A stretch of DNA of 64,000 bases from Pseudoalteromonas luteoviolacea (GCF_021654285.1 NZ_JAKFZS010000003.1:62001-126000); one strand, 5' to 3'; shown: positions 27,986 through 36,314, numbered from the stretch's first letter. Made by a program: numbers and translations. Notes: a model not told the origin generated them from the letters alone.

Positions 27986-28624
27986 TTAATCATTGTCACT
28001 CTTAGTCTCTTCTTGATTTTCTTTTGTATCAAACTCTCCTTTCTTCCTCTGACGTTGTTTGTTTTTTTGATATTTATTTTCTGTCTTCACCATCTCTTTG
28101 GGTGCAGATACATGCACAGGTGCGCTGTTATTAAGTGATATTCGTAGCCCTTCTTTTATGCTTTCGAAATCCGCGCCTTCCTCATAAGTCACCTTCGCGC
28201 AAGATCCTCCCTCAACTTGAAATTGCAAATTCCCAATACTTTGTATGTCTAGTCTGGCACCAATCAACTTGGTATTAACTTTTTTCCCGTTATCTCCTCC
28301 AACCTTACTACCTTTGGCGTCCAAATCTTCCTCAATTAGCCTAGCTAGCAGTATCTCTAGATCTTTTTTATGGGATTTAGTTATATCTTTTTTCGGAGTC
28401 AGGCCATGTTCATTTACCTGTTGTGTATTCCCTCTCTTTTTAACAAAACCTTCCTTCTCTTCATTCTTCGCAATCTTAAATTGTTCAGCATTATTCTGCG
28501 CAATCTTCAATTGTTCAGCATTCATCATGAGCTGCGCTCCACACTGATGTTTAAACGCGTGTTTCACATTAGCACTACCACCCAGTGTGCTGACATTTTT
28601 TTGTTTACCTATAATCACGTACAT
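27986..28624 (-). CDS. Highly charged unknown protein of the R-body locus
   Basis: 212 residues, starting MYVIIGKQKN. Contains a short internal repeat (NAEQLKIAQN then NAEQFKIAKN, residues ~36-54). A Lys/Glu-rich helical region follows, then a central soluble part (LIGARLDIQSIGNLQFQVEGG) that may fold into strands, and a Lys/Gln-rich disordered tail. A+T-rich compared with neighbours. No signal peptide or membrane span. No family recognised. Its place among cargo-like genes and its low-complexity ends make it a possible cargo or adaptor protein; this is a guess. Confidence 0.55.
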   Translation of the reverse strand: MYVIIGKQKNVSTLGGSANVKHAFKHQCGAQLMMNAEQLKIAQNNAEQFKIAKNEEKEGFVKKRGNTQQVNEHGLTPKKDITKSHKKDLEILLARLIEEDLDAKGSKVGGDNGKKVNTKLIGARLDIQSIGNLQFQVEGGSCAKVTYEEGADFESIKEGLRISLNNSAPVHVSAPKEMVKTENKYQKNKQRQRKKGEFDTKENQEETKSDND

Positions 28625-28893
28625 ATAATTAACCTTTAATATTAAATAGTTGAGGTCGACACAAGATCACATCACCCACACCATAAAGGCCTTACAGCTT
28701 TTACCTCTCCTGCCAGTGCACTATTTATGCCTCAATAACCCTTTAATAATGGTTTTTGAGGCACTTCAGCCTTTGCTGAGCATGACTTAAATTGAGATGA
28801 TCGACCTTCCCTTTATTGCCTCAACCTCGCGCTCAACTGCGATGTTAAACTTTTACGCTATACTCGCTTATATATATCCAGTGAACGATGGGG

Positions 28894-29334
28894 TCAGGCC
28901 TTACGCACTGTCCCACCTAAACGAACCGCCTTCTCACCCCAATCCGTCGCTTGCTGCTCCAGTTTTGGGTCGTCATTGACCGCCACACCATTGACCTCTG
29001 TGGTGGGCTTTACCATCCCAAGCGCTTGCTGAGCAATATGCCCCAACTCATGGGGGAGATGTTTCTCTTGCCCTGGTGATAAATAAATGTCCTTGCCCTG
29101 CGCATACGCATGCGCCTGCACCAGCGCTGGTTTAGGCGAGTTATAGTGCACCCGCACATTGGCCAGATTCACACCGGTGAGTTTTTCCATACCGCGTCTG
29201 AGTCTGGGCGGCAAGGAACGGCTTTGCGACTGTATCCGTTTATCTGATGCAGATGCGCCTCTGCGCTGTACCAACCTCGGTTGTTGAGGCTGGGCACTGC
29301 GGCTAGGTTTGGTCACAAGTTGATTAAAGCCCAT
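28894..29334 (-). CDS. DUF4157 protein with HExxH metal motif
   Basis: 146 residues. Basic, disordered N-terminus of ~40 residues (Arg/Ser/Gln-rich, with LVQRR). The DUF4157 core follows: LTGVNLANVRVHYNSPKPA, AYAQGKDIYLSPGQ, and HLPHELGHIAQQ with the zinc motif His95-Glu96-x-x-His99. DUF4157 domains usually sit at the start of large toxins or stand alone in contractile injection loci, where they are thought to guide or process cargo. Here it is short, with no toxin domain fused. A promoter block matching those of rebB copy A and of the 23821 gene lies just before its ATG. Confidence 0.88.
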   Translation of the reverse strand: MGFNQLVTKPSRSAQPQQPRLVQRRGASASDKRIQSQSRSLPPRLRRGMEKLTGVNLANVRVHYNSPKPALVQAHAYAQGKDIYLSPGQEKHLPHELGHIAQQALGMVKPTTEVNGVAVNDDPKLEQQATDWGEKAVRLGGTVRKA

Positions 29335-29362
29335 GCTGTTATTCCATCTTTGTGTGATGGTT

Positions 29363-29402
29363 TTACTATAGGCTGACTGTGATGTGAGTGATTGGTATAA
29401 AG
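29363..29402 (-). promoter_or_regulatory. Shared R-body-locus promoter block 3 (diverged)
   Basis: On the minus strand ACTTTATACCAA is followed after about 20 bases by CCTATAGTAA, 29 bases before the DUF4157 start. The left half of the palindrome and the TATAGT box of blocks 1 and 2 are kept at almost the same distance; the right half is lost. Confidence 0.5.
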
Positions 29403-29510
29403 TCGGGTCTCGTTGGTATTAGTTATGGAATATACATACCGATTATTTGGCTCTAATTTGACATAAAAATACCCGAACAGGTCGGGTATTAGATGGTAGG
29501 GAGTTTCTGT

Positions 29511-29768
29511 TTATTCGGTATCAGCAACGGCCTGTGTTGCTATTTGCTCTGCCTGATCTGGGGTCGGGCTTGACGGGGGATTACAAGCTTGGTTATAGAC
29601 GGCTTGATCTGCCGCAACAACCGCATCCCTAGCGACTCTTTCTGCTTCAAAAGGTGTAGATGTCGCATACCCAGTAGACTGTGCTGCGGTGTTGATGTCA
29701 GATTGAGCCACCGCATCTGTGGCTTGTTGCTCTGCGTTTAAAATTTCTTGTTCGGATGTACTGGTCAT
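29511..29768 (-). CDS. Small acidic Ala/Gln-rich protein
   Basis: 85 residues with no hydrophobic core segment and a repeating pattern of A-x-x-A-V and DQA (AEQQATDAVAQ, AERVARDAVVAADQAV, DQAEQIATQAVADTE), so probably helical, perhaps coiled-coil. Strongly acidic. No family recognised. It lies 27 bases behind the HNH nuclease gene on the same strand and could be a chaperone or immunity-like partner of it; acidic small partners of nucleases are common, but this is only a suggestion. Confidence 0.6.
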   Translation of the reverse strand: MTSTSEQEILNAEQQATDAVAQSDINTAAQSTGYATSTPFEAERVARDAVVAADQAVYNQACNPPSSPTPDQAEQIATQAVADTE

Positions 29769-29795
29769 GATGGTTCTTCCTTACTAATGACAAAA

Positions 29796-31229
29796 TTAGG
29801 CACTGTGAAGTGCGTCGAATGGGCCTTCAGCCCAGATCTGGTTATGGGTAAACAGGTTCAGTAGCTCCATTGGCCGAGAACTGGCAAGTTCAGATAACGA
29901 GGTCTCCCAAATATTACGATGAGAACGTACTTTAATCAGTTTATGCTGGTCTCGTTGCCAATCCAGTGGCAAAAAAATGCACTTCTCTTTGGCCTTTTGT
30001 CCGTAAAGCTTATCTCTTGCAGACAAAAAGACAAGATTGCGTCGCTGCGTTTCCATTAACTGCGACTCTTCTACGCAGTAGCGCAATGACGCCTTAAACC
30101 AATTCGCAAAAGCATCTCCTTTGGCAGCCACATGCGGTGATACCTCACGAGAAGGCGGCGCTTTTTCTGAACTCGCTGATACAGGCGATGTGCTGTGCTG
30201 ATGATGCAATGACTGTAAGACATCAATACACATACTTCTGTATTGTAAAGTCGGTAATGCATCTATAAACAGGTCAAATTCACCCTGTTTCCCCTGTTTA
30301 AATTGCCCGTAGGCTAGGTGTAATTGGCCCAAAGTATTGAGCCGCGCAACCACAAGTTCGGGGCGGTTTAAACCAAGTACCTCAATACTGGTATAGCCTT
30401 TGCCAAGCTGAGCGATTTTCTTCTCGCTGAGGGACTCAAGCCAAAGTGAAAAGCCGGGTAAGTTTTCGAACCCAGGCGCATAACCAAGCAAGTCAGGGGA
30501 GGACCAGATCTTTGTCTCAGCCTCAGTGAAGCTGAGCTCATCTGTCTCCATCAAATAGGCACACAATAAATCAAATGGATAAGCACGCGCTGTTATAGGG
30601 TCAAAACGAATATACTGGCGAGGGTCATCCGAGTATGGATTGACCAGCAACGACTGCTCTTGTTCCACACGGATCAGAGGAAATCGTTGACCAATCAGCG
30701 GAAATTGACCACCTTTGTGCTTATCATTGCATCCATCACAGACATACACTAGATTTTCTTGCTGATAGGCCAGTGCATAATAAGGTGAGCAGCTAATACT
30801 CTGGTTTTGCTGCAATGAGGTGCTTTTTTCAAGTAATTCTACAGGTCTGAAATGCCCTACTTTTCCCGCATTACTCGCCAATAAATAACTTTCGCAATAG
30901 GCACAACAGCCCTGAGTTAAGCCTTGTAAGTGGGCTTTAAGGTGCTCAGCAGAAAATAATGCCGTATCAAAAGCCGCGTAATTAAAGCCAGTATTTATCG
31001 TATCATCAGGCAAATCATCGGCTCTTTGCGTAATTAATACCAAGTTGTCGACTAAATCGGGCGCATACCCTTCTGCAATTAACTGGTTGCGATCTTCCGT
31101 TGTCAGCGTGTGATATTTAGGTGCATCAGCCAAACGCGCAACCAACTCCTGCATTTGCCGAGTTGCCGCGGCTGTTTTCACTTTTTCATCCGGCAGCCAA
31201 TCAACAGGCTTGAAGTCTATTTTGATCAT
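29796..31229 (-). CDS. HNH nuclease of the PtuB / TIGR02646 type
   Basis: 477 residues. The nuclease part is in the first half: CCAYCE (Cys109, Cys112), then VGHFRP (His126), NLVYVCDGCNDKHKGGQFPL (the second Cys pair, Asn and His/Lys of the HNH fold) and LLVNPYSDDPRQYIRFDP. This is the architecture of the HNH effectors PtuB and TIGR02646 proteins seen in Septu and retron defence. No PtuA-like ATPase or retron is adjacent. The C-terminal half is helical and unknown. It is co-directional with the coiled-coil gene 25 bases upstream, so it is part of the R-body operon. It may be a DNA-cutting effector or a defence module. Confidence 0.78.
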   Translation of the reverse strand: MIKIDFKPVDWLPDEKVKTAAATRQMQELVARLADAPKYHTLTTEDRNQLIAEGYAPDLVDNLVLITQRADDLPDDTINTGFNYAAFDTALFSAEHLKAHLQGLTQGCCAYCESYLLASNAGKVGHFRPVELLEKSTSLQQNQSISCSPYYALAYQQENLVYVCDGCNDKHKGGQFPLIGQRFPLIRVEQEQSLLVNPYSDDPRQYIRFDPITARAYPFDLLCAYLMETDELSFTEAETKIWSSPDLLGYAPGFENLPGFSLWLESLSEKKIAQLGKGYTSIEVLGLNRPELVVARLNTLGQLHLAYGQFKQGKQGEFDLFIDALPTLQYRSMCIDVLQSLHHQHSTSPVSASSEKAPPSREVSPHVAAKGDAFANWFKASLRYCVEESQLMETQRRNLVFLSARDKLYGQKAKEKCIFLPLDWQRDQHKLIKVRSHRNIWETSLSELASSRPMELLNLFTHNQIWAEGPFDALHSA

Positions 31230-31254
31230 GACGTATGGCTCCTATGATTCAAGG

Positions 31255-31752
31255 CTATGCACTGGGCTGTTCAGCACCGCGCTGCATGGCCTCATTTTGA
31301 AAGTCCTGATTTTGCTGGATTAGCTGTTGCTCCATGTTTTTCAGTGTCTCTTCCATCGCCTGCTGTGCGGCTTGAGCACTTTTTTGTGCTGCCATTTCTT
31401 GCTCGGTAAAAACTTGTTTCATATGGGCGTTTTGCTCTTCAAGATGATGTGCTTGCGCCTCAAGTTGGGCGTCCTGATAACGGCTAAACGCGCCCAATGT
31501 GGCGTCATTGTCGGCGCTTTCCTCGGATAACGTACCTGAAGGTGCATCACTCTCCAGTACTTGATTGATACGTGCGAGGTGTTGACGCGATTGATCAACA
31601 AGTTGTGATGATTGCTGCAATGACTGATCTATGGTCTGTCTAGCCGTGGCCAACATGGTGTCTATGTCTGACAAAATCGAGTTTAACTGCGACGGCATAA
31701 CGGCCTGCGACAGCGCCTGACATGCCGCTTTTTTTTGTTGTGCTGGATCCAT
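31255..31752 (-). CDS. Coiled-coil protein of the R-body locus
   Basis: 165 residues, almost wholly helical: long heptad-like stretches rich in Gln, Ala and Glu (from LNSILSDIDTMLATAR to the C-terminus EETLKNMEQQLIQQNQDFQN). No membrane span. Cytosolic scaffold or R-body-associated protein by context; unknown family. Lies 14 bases behind the 31767 gene and 25 before the HNH nuclease gene, so clearly in the same transcript. Confidence 0.65.
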   Translation of the reverse strand: MDPAQQKKAACQALSQAVMPSQLNSILSDIDTMLATARQTIDQSLQQSSQLVDQSRQHLARINQVLESDAPSGTLSEESADNDATLGAFSRYQDAQLEAQAHHLEEQNAHMKQVFTEQEMAAQKSAQAAQQAMEETLKNMEQQLIQQNQDFQNEAMQRGAEQPSA

Positions 31753-31766
31753 GATAACTCCCTACT

Positions 31767-32774
31767 TTAGGCGGCAATTGGCCAGTGGTTAAACAAACTC
31801 AAACAGCCCTGACCATCCACGTTCAATAAGGCTTCGCTGTGATGTAAATTGAATAAATAATGACGACATAACCCAGCCTGACAGATATAACTGTCACTCG
31901 CCAACGCATTGGTCAACGTGGTTTGCAGCCCACTAATATAGTCATTAGCGGCTTTAACTAGGTCGTTAGTCTGAAGGTCGATATTAAGCACAATATTGAG
32001 TAACCCCGCGCTAAAACTACTGAAGCCGAGATTGTTTCCTCCCTCATGCCACTGTTTTATGGCATTGTGAAGATCAACGGCTTGCAGCTCAAAGGTGACC
32101 ACTGGAGAATCTAAAGTATTGTTTACGACAGGGGCGAGTGTTTCAACAAGGTGATCCGGTGTGCTTTGCCCACCTTGTTTCGCATTTTTCCAAGCCAAAT
32201 AGAGACAAAAATAACGTGCAAATTCACTTAAGTTTTGGGCTTTTTCAGTTGCCCACTGACAAGCGGGATGCACTGTTTGATTAGACAGATCATACGCCTG
32301 TTCGCAATAACAGATAATACTATACAGCGTGAGTTGGTCATGAAACGATGCGCCCCACCCTAAAGCATGGTAATTCAGGTTATAGCGTCGATAAAACAGC
32401 GCAATTTTATTTAAAATAGCACTGTCCACCAGACGATATTTAGCCAGTATATTCGCCAATCTCGCCTTATCTGTTTCAGAATCCCGATTACTGAATGTCG
32501 CCAAGTCTCTGAGATCATTGGTACTAAGTTCAAGTAACTTTTTGATATCAACAGACAAAGGGATCTGATGTAAATAGAGCAGCGTTGAATTCATCAGCCC
32601 CAAGTAAAGCTGCTCGATAAACTGCGCTTCTGAAGTGAAGGTCATTACTTCACTTTGTTGTATAAGTGCATCAGTGCTGTGCGCACCTTGATTAAGAAAT
32701 TGGATCAGGGTCTGTGTTTTGTCAGAAAACTGCTCCAATTGCTCAATCTCTTTGTTGTTCACTATGATTGTCAT
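31767..32774 (-). CDS. Unknown helical protein of the R-body operon
   Basis: 335 residues, soluble, mainly helical by composition, with scattered Trp and His and no motif I can name (WGASFHDQLTLYSIICYCEQAY, HYLFNLHHSEALL). It directly follows the group of Reb-like genes (40-base gap) and precedes the coiled-coil and nuclease genes. By position it may act in R-body assembly, but nothing in the sequence proves it. Confidence 0.65.
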   Translation of the reverse strand: MTIIVNNKEIEQLEQFSDKTQTLIQFLNQGAHSTDALIQQSEVMTFTSEAQFIEQLYLGLMNSTLLYLHQIPLSVDIKKLLELSTNDLRDLATFSNRDSETDKARLANILAKYRLVDSAILNKIALFYRRYNLNYHALGWGASFHDQLTLYSIICYCEQAYDLSNQTVHPACQWATEKAQNLSEFARYFCLYLAWKNAKQGGQSTPDHLVETLAPVVNNTLDSPVVTFELQAVDLHNAIKQWHEGGNNLGFSSFSAGLLNIVLNIDLQTNDLVKAANDYISGLQTTLTNALASDSYICQAGLCRHYLFNLHHSEALLNVDGQGCLSLFNHWPIAA

Positions 32775-32814
32775 AATTGCCTCTTTAGCCGACGCGTCAT
32801 TTGCCGACGTTTAT

Positions 32815-33174
32815 CTAGCTACCACCGCTTGGAAACTTATCTAGCAAATTACTTGCTGAGCTACCTACTTCGCCAAAGTTTTTGGTGCCATTTTCAACCA
32901 TTTTATTTGCCGCTTCGATAATGCCTGCATAATCATCGACTTTACCTGTTGCCAACATCTGAGAAATGGCAACCCCCATAGCTGTCGTTGCCATGGTGTT
33001 GATATTTCTAAGGTTGTCTGTGGCATCTTGGATTGCAATGGCCGTCGACTGCGAGACAGATTGATAGGCTTTCCCGGCACCAGAGAGCTTGTTTAACTCA
33101 CCAGTCAAACTGGTACTATTTACTATATCCAGTGACGTCTGTGTCGATGGCCCGACATTTGTTAACTCATTCAT
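32815..33174 (-). CDS. Diverged Reb-like protein (C-type)
   Basis: 119 residues. Lacks the MAFPT start but keeps the overall Reb layout: a polar N-terminus (TSLDIVNSTSLTG), then a long Ala/Thr/Met-rich helix (AIAIQDATDNLRNINTMATTAMGVAISQML). The C-terminus is extended and Gly/Ser-rich. It is the last of a run of six Reb-related genes (32815-34865). In Caedibacter several different Reb proteins are needed to make a working R-body; this one may be such an accessory subunit. Confidence 0.6.
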   Translation of the reverse strand: MNELTNVGPSTQTSLDIVNSTSLTGELNKLSGAGKAYQSVSQSTAIAIQDATDNLRNINTMATTAMGVAISQMLATGKVDDYAGIIEAANKMVENGTKNFGEVGSSASNLLDKFPSGGS

Positions 33175-33215
33175 ATGCTGTGCCTTAGTTAATTAATCTT
33201 ATGCTCTATGCGCCC

Positions 33216-33551
33216 CTAGGATTCCGATTTATCTTTAGGGTCGCTTTGCTGTTTCAGCAGCTCTTTCACAAGCGCTTCTATTTGGCTTACGTCCACCTTT
33301 GGATCAGGCGCCGGGGCTTTTTCTGGCAATGGCGATGATTGTTGAAGCATTTTTGCACAGCTTGCTGCCACGGCTGCTGATGCCGATGTTTGCGCATTTT
33401 GCTGTGTTGAAATGGCATTAAACATGGACATACCGATGGTTTCTGTCGCGGCAACATTGAGCATGCCTATGGATTGCGCAGGCGCAGACCCCATCAATAG
33501 CGTGTTCACTTCGTTTACCGAGTCAGTAATTTGGTCATTTACAGTACTCAT
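33216..33551 (-). CDS. RebB-family R-body protein (diverged, B-type)
   Basis: 111 residues. Begins MSTVNDQITDSVNEVN, keeping the V-N-x-Q-I-T-D-S-V signature, followed by MGSAPAQSIGMLNVAATETIG in place of the usual LGDAPAMSMGNLFQATSQ. The Ala-rich helix then leads into a Pro-rich, charged tail not found in the short copies. 14 bases separate it from the next Reb gene. Confidence 0.8.
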   Translation of the reverse strand: MSTVNDQITDSVNEVNTLLMGSAPAQSIGMLNVAATETIGMSMFNAISTQQNAQTSASAAVAASCAKMLQQSSPLPEKAPAPDPKVDVSQIEALVKELLKQQSDPKDKSES

Positions 33552-33565
33552 AAAGACTTCCTTTT

Positions 33566-33757
33566 TTATCCTTGTTTAATGGCTGCTGCACCCGCTGAAA
33601 TCATCAGCGCACAACACTGCGCAACAGCCGCGCTGGATGTAGCTTGACTTCTCGCTTCATTTTGAACTGCATTGTCCATCAGTAATGAAATGGATTGACC
33701 CATAGAGGTGGATGCAGCAGCCAATGAAAAGGTTTGTGCATTGAGCGTATTAAGCAC
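33566..33757 (-). CDS. Short Reb-like protein
   Basis: 63 residues. It looks like the second half of a RebB protein: TSMGQSISLLMDNAVQNEARSQAT aligns by pattern with the MGNLFQATSQALANAAHNAT region of the others. The ITDSV start is missing. Between two clear reb genes, co-directional, with a plausible ribosome site (GGAG) before it. May be a capping or regulatory subunit. Confidence 0.55.
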   Translation of the reverse strand: MLNTLNAQTFSLAAASTSMGQSISLLMDNAVQNEARSQATSSAAVAQCCALMISAGAAAIKQG

Positions 33758-33834
33758 GGTGTTTCTCCTGTGTTCATTACGGATTAAAACCGGCCAAAAT
33801 GGTACTGATACAGCGTATCAGTACCCAACCCGGC

Positions 33835-34101
33835 TTAACGGAAAACTTTTGAAATGCCTTCCGCTGTCGTGGCCGTATTAATGCCAAGCAACGTATCTAC
33901 GCCTTGAACAAGCGCAGCTTGTGCTGTGACTGAGCTATTTTGCTGACCAGACGTCGCATTGTGTGCCGCATTAGACAGCGCCTGACTGGTTGCAATCATA
34001 AAGTTACCGGTTGCGATAGCAGGCGCATCACCCAGAACTTTAGTATTTACTTGTGAAACTGAATCGGTAATTTGACTATTTACAGCGGTTGGAAATGCCA
34101 T
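33835..34101 (-). CDS. R-body subunit, RebB family (copy D)
   Basis: 88 residues beginning MAFPTAVNSQITDSVSQVNT, with LGDAPAIATGNFMIATSQALSN and an Ala/Gln-rich helix ending ISKVFR. Same length and frame structure as copies A-C but the most different of the four MAFPT copies in the second third. Structural R-body protein by family. Confidence 0.9.
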   Translation of the reverse strand: MAFPTAVNSQITDSVSQVNTKVLGDAPAIATGNFMIATSQALSNAAHNATSGQQNSSVTAQAALVQGVDTLLGINTATTAEGISKVFR

Positions 34102-34172
34102 AACTATTTTCCTTTTAAAGTTTTTAATAAATAGGCGTCATCGCCTGATTGTTTAAGACTGAGTAGAGACCG

Positions 34173-34439
34173 CTACGCAAAAATTTTGCTGGTCGCAACC
34201 CCAGTCGTTGCAGTGTCAATGGAGTAAAGAATATTTACACCCATTGTGGTTACCGCTTGCGCGGTAATATTTGCTTGTTGCTGTGCAGCAGTTGCATTAT
34301 GGGCTGCGTTCGCCAGCGCCTGTGAGGTCGCCTGAAACAGGTTACCCATAGCAATAGACGGCGCATCGCCTAGCACCTGTACATTGGCTTGTGTTACTGA
34401 GTCGGTTATTTGACTGTTCACTGCGGTTGGAAAAGCCAT
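34173..34439 (-). CDS. R-body subunit, RebB family (copy C)
   Basis: 88 residues: MAFPTAVNSQITDSVTQANV, LGDAPSIAMGNLFQATSQALAN, ending TGVATSKIFA. Very close to copies A and B. 71 bases before copy D, 126 behind copy B, all co-directional. Confidence 0.92.
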   Translation of the reverse strand: MAFPTAVNSQITDSVTQANVQVLGDAPSIAMGNLFQATSQALANAAHNATAAQQQANITAQAVTTMGVNILYSIDTATTGVATSKIFA

Positions 34440-34565
34440 CGTGTCGTCCTTATGGTTGTTTACAAATTCAGCCTAATTGTTGTCAGCTTAATACTTTAGG
34501 GCTTGCGTCAAATTTGCTCATTCATCGATTCAAGGTCTTTCCAGAGCAAACACGCATAAAACACC

Positions 34566-34865
34566 TTAGTTACCTAACCCAGCAACTGGCTGTTTTTGTG
34601 GCTGAAGAATACGTTTGGTTGCAATGCCTGTTGTTGCAGTATCAATCGAGTACAGCGTTGTGACGCCCATCGTTGTAGCCGCTTGCGCTGTCATTGCTGA
34701 CTGTTGCTGCGCAGATGTTGCATTGTGTGCTGCGTTTGCTAGCGCTTGAGAGGTCGCCTGAAACAGGTTGCCCATGGACATCGCGGGCGCATCGCCCAGC
34801 ACTTTTACATTGGCTTGTGTGACGGAATCAGTAATTTGATCGTTAACTGCTGTTGGAAATGCCAT
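34566..34865 (-). CDS. R-body subunit, RebB family (copy B)
   Basis: 99 residues: MAFPTAVNDQITDSVTQANV, LGDAPAMSMGNLFQATSQALAN, TTMGVTTLYSIDTATTGIAT, and a short extra Gln/Pro tail. Nearly identical to copy A 14 kb away, which points to recent duplication or strong conservation of the main subunit. First gene of the main reb run; about 230 bases separate it from the AraC-type regulator upstream. Confidence 0.92.
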   Translation of the reverse strand: MAFPTAVNDQITDSVTQANVKVLGDAPAMSMGNLFQATSQALANAAHNATSAQQQSAMTAQAATTMGVTTLYSIDTATTGIATKRILQPQKQPVAGLGN

Positions 34866-35096
34866 AATTTCACCTATTTGCTTTGAGTTTTGGAATAAAA
34901 AACATATGTGGTGTTCAGCGCATATATCTTTGCGTCATCGCCTAAACACTGAGGTCAGTATAAGAAATCTAGCAAGGTGAGAATTGGCAGTACTGCTTAA
35001 AATGGTTGGTATAATAAAGCGACTAATTGGTAAATATATCTAAACCGCTGCATGCTGATATCTATCGGTGAAATCAGCATGCACCTTGATGCTAAG

Positions 35097-36314
35097 TTAG
35101 TGTTTTGTGCGTTGATCGCGATATACACCGGGGCTCACCCCAACCACCGACTTAAATTTCCTTACAAAAAAGCTCAAATCAGAAAAACCGACATCATCGC
35201 AAACCTCAGTAACTTGGCTATAAGGGTCTTCGCGTAACAACACCATCGCTCTTTTGATCCTAATACGCAGTAAGGTTTGCTTAAATGACTGACCAACAAA
35301 ACGTTTAAACAAAAAAGACAAATGTGAAGGACTCACACAGGCATAGCTGGCCACTTCACTTAAACTCAGTGGCTTTTCAAAGTTTTTATCGACAAATTGT
35401 AAGGCGCGAATAAGGGCCGGGTGGGATTTATGAGGATGCGGCGCAGCCGGTGTGGCAGCTATGCCCTCTCCCCTTTGCTCTGCAACAAGCAAGTCATGTT
35501 CATCATTACATTGAATTAGCGACTGCACTTCTTCGGTCAAGCTTGGCTCGACGGGCTTTAAAACATGCATTGCCATCGGCTTTGGCGTGGCCTCAGTTTG
35601 CATTGCAGGAAAAATGCTGAGCAAGGCCTGACTAGACACCGCTTGCTGGTTACTCAAAAAAGACAGTTTATCTAAACAACGCTTCAGCTGTTTCACATTA
35701 TGCGGCCAGTTGTACGCTTTCAATATCTCTAATGCCTGAGGTTGAAGCTGTAAATTCGCAATGTGCTGACAAGTCCCCCGATAATGCTTAACCAATGCGT
35801 CGATGTCTTCTTTGCGTTCGTGCAAAGAAGGAACCGAGAGCTCAAGACAATGATAATGTAACCAACTCAAAAATGAATGCTGCTGACTTTGTCCTAATGC
35901 CTCAGCTTGCTTTTCACATGTGGTAGACGTGATCAGTCGTAAAGCGGGATACTCTGTTGATAAATTGAGCCAGTAGTCTTTAACTGATTCCGCTTGCGCT
36001 GAACTGAGCATATCTATGTTTTTCAGATAAAGTGAGCCATTTTGTGTTTGTGCAATGAGCTGTTCTAGCTGAGCCGCTGCACACTGCTCACCCCAATTGG
36101 CGACATTCGAGACAATCAATGACTCAGAGCTGGCTTTCCCTAAATTGTGCAGATGACACGCAGCGAGATGCTTTCCACTGCCTGGCTCGCCAATGATGTG
36201 AACAGGCAAGTTACAATGGGTAAGTTGGTTTATCTGCTGATTTAATTTAAACAATGCATCACTCGTACCAATCCAAGGTTGTACGGCGGGTGTTAATTTT
36301 AAAACTGTAGACAT
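35097..36314 (-). CDS. Regulator fusing an NtrC-like AAA domain to an AraC-type HTH
   Basis: 405 residues from the ATG at 36314, chosen for its AAGGA site; the frame is open further upstream. N-terminal part: a sigma-54-activator-like AAA fold with GEPGSGKH (Walker A, residues 42-48), LITSTTC, and SVPSLHERKEDIDALVKHY, but without the GAFTGA loop needed to touch sigma-54. The Walker B region is also weak (SLYLKNIDML). C-terminal ~100 residues: complete AraC/XylS double HTH (LSLSEVASYACVSPSHLSFLFKRFVG, VTEVCDDVGFSDLSFFVRKFK, GVSPGVYR). It lies just upstream of the reb run and is the probable activator of the shared promoter blocks (inference). Confidence 0.85.
   Translation of the reverse strand: MSTVLKLTPAVQPWIGTSDALFKLNQQINQLTHCNLPVHIIGEPGSGKHLAACHLHNLGKASSESLIVSNVANWGEQCAAAQLEQLIAQTQNGSLYLKNIDMLSSAQAESVKDYWLNLSTEYPALRLITSTTCEKQAEALGQSQQHSFLSWLHYHCLELSVPSLHERKEDIDALVKHYRGTCQHIANLQLQPQALEILKAYNWPHNVKQLKRCLDKLSFLSNQQAVSSQALLSIFPAMQTEATPKPMAMHVLKPVEPSLTEEVQSLIQCNDEHDLLVAEQRGEGIAATPAAPHPHKSHPALIRALQFVDKNFEKPLSLSEVASYACVSPSHLSFLFKRFVGQSFKQTLLRIRIKRAMVLLREDPYSQVTEVCDDVGFSDLSFFVRKFKSVVGVSPGVYRDQRTKH

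Noticed and set aside
17629..32774. Extracellular contractile injection system (eCIS)
   Set aside because: AAA+, LysM and DUF4157 proteins suggested it, but there is no sheath, inner tube, spike, baseplate or terminator-cap gene in the window; the Reb proteins explain the locus better.
33566..34865. CRISPR-like repeat array from the similar reb genes
   Set aside because: The repetition is at protein level in separate reading frames with their own starts; units are ~270-400 bases, not short repeats with spacers.
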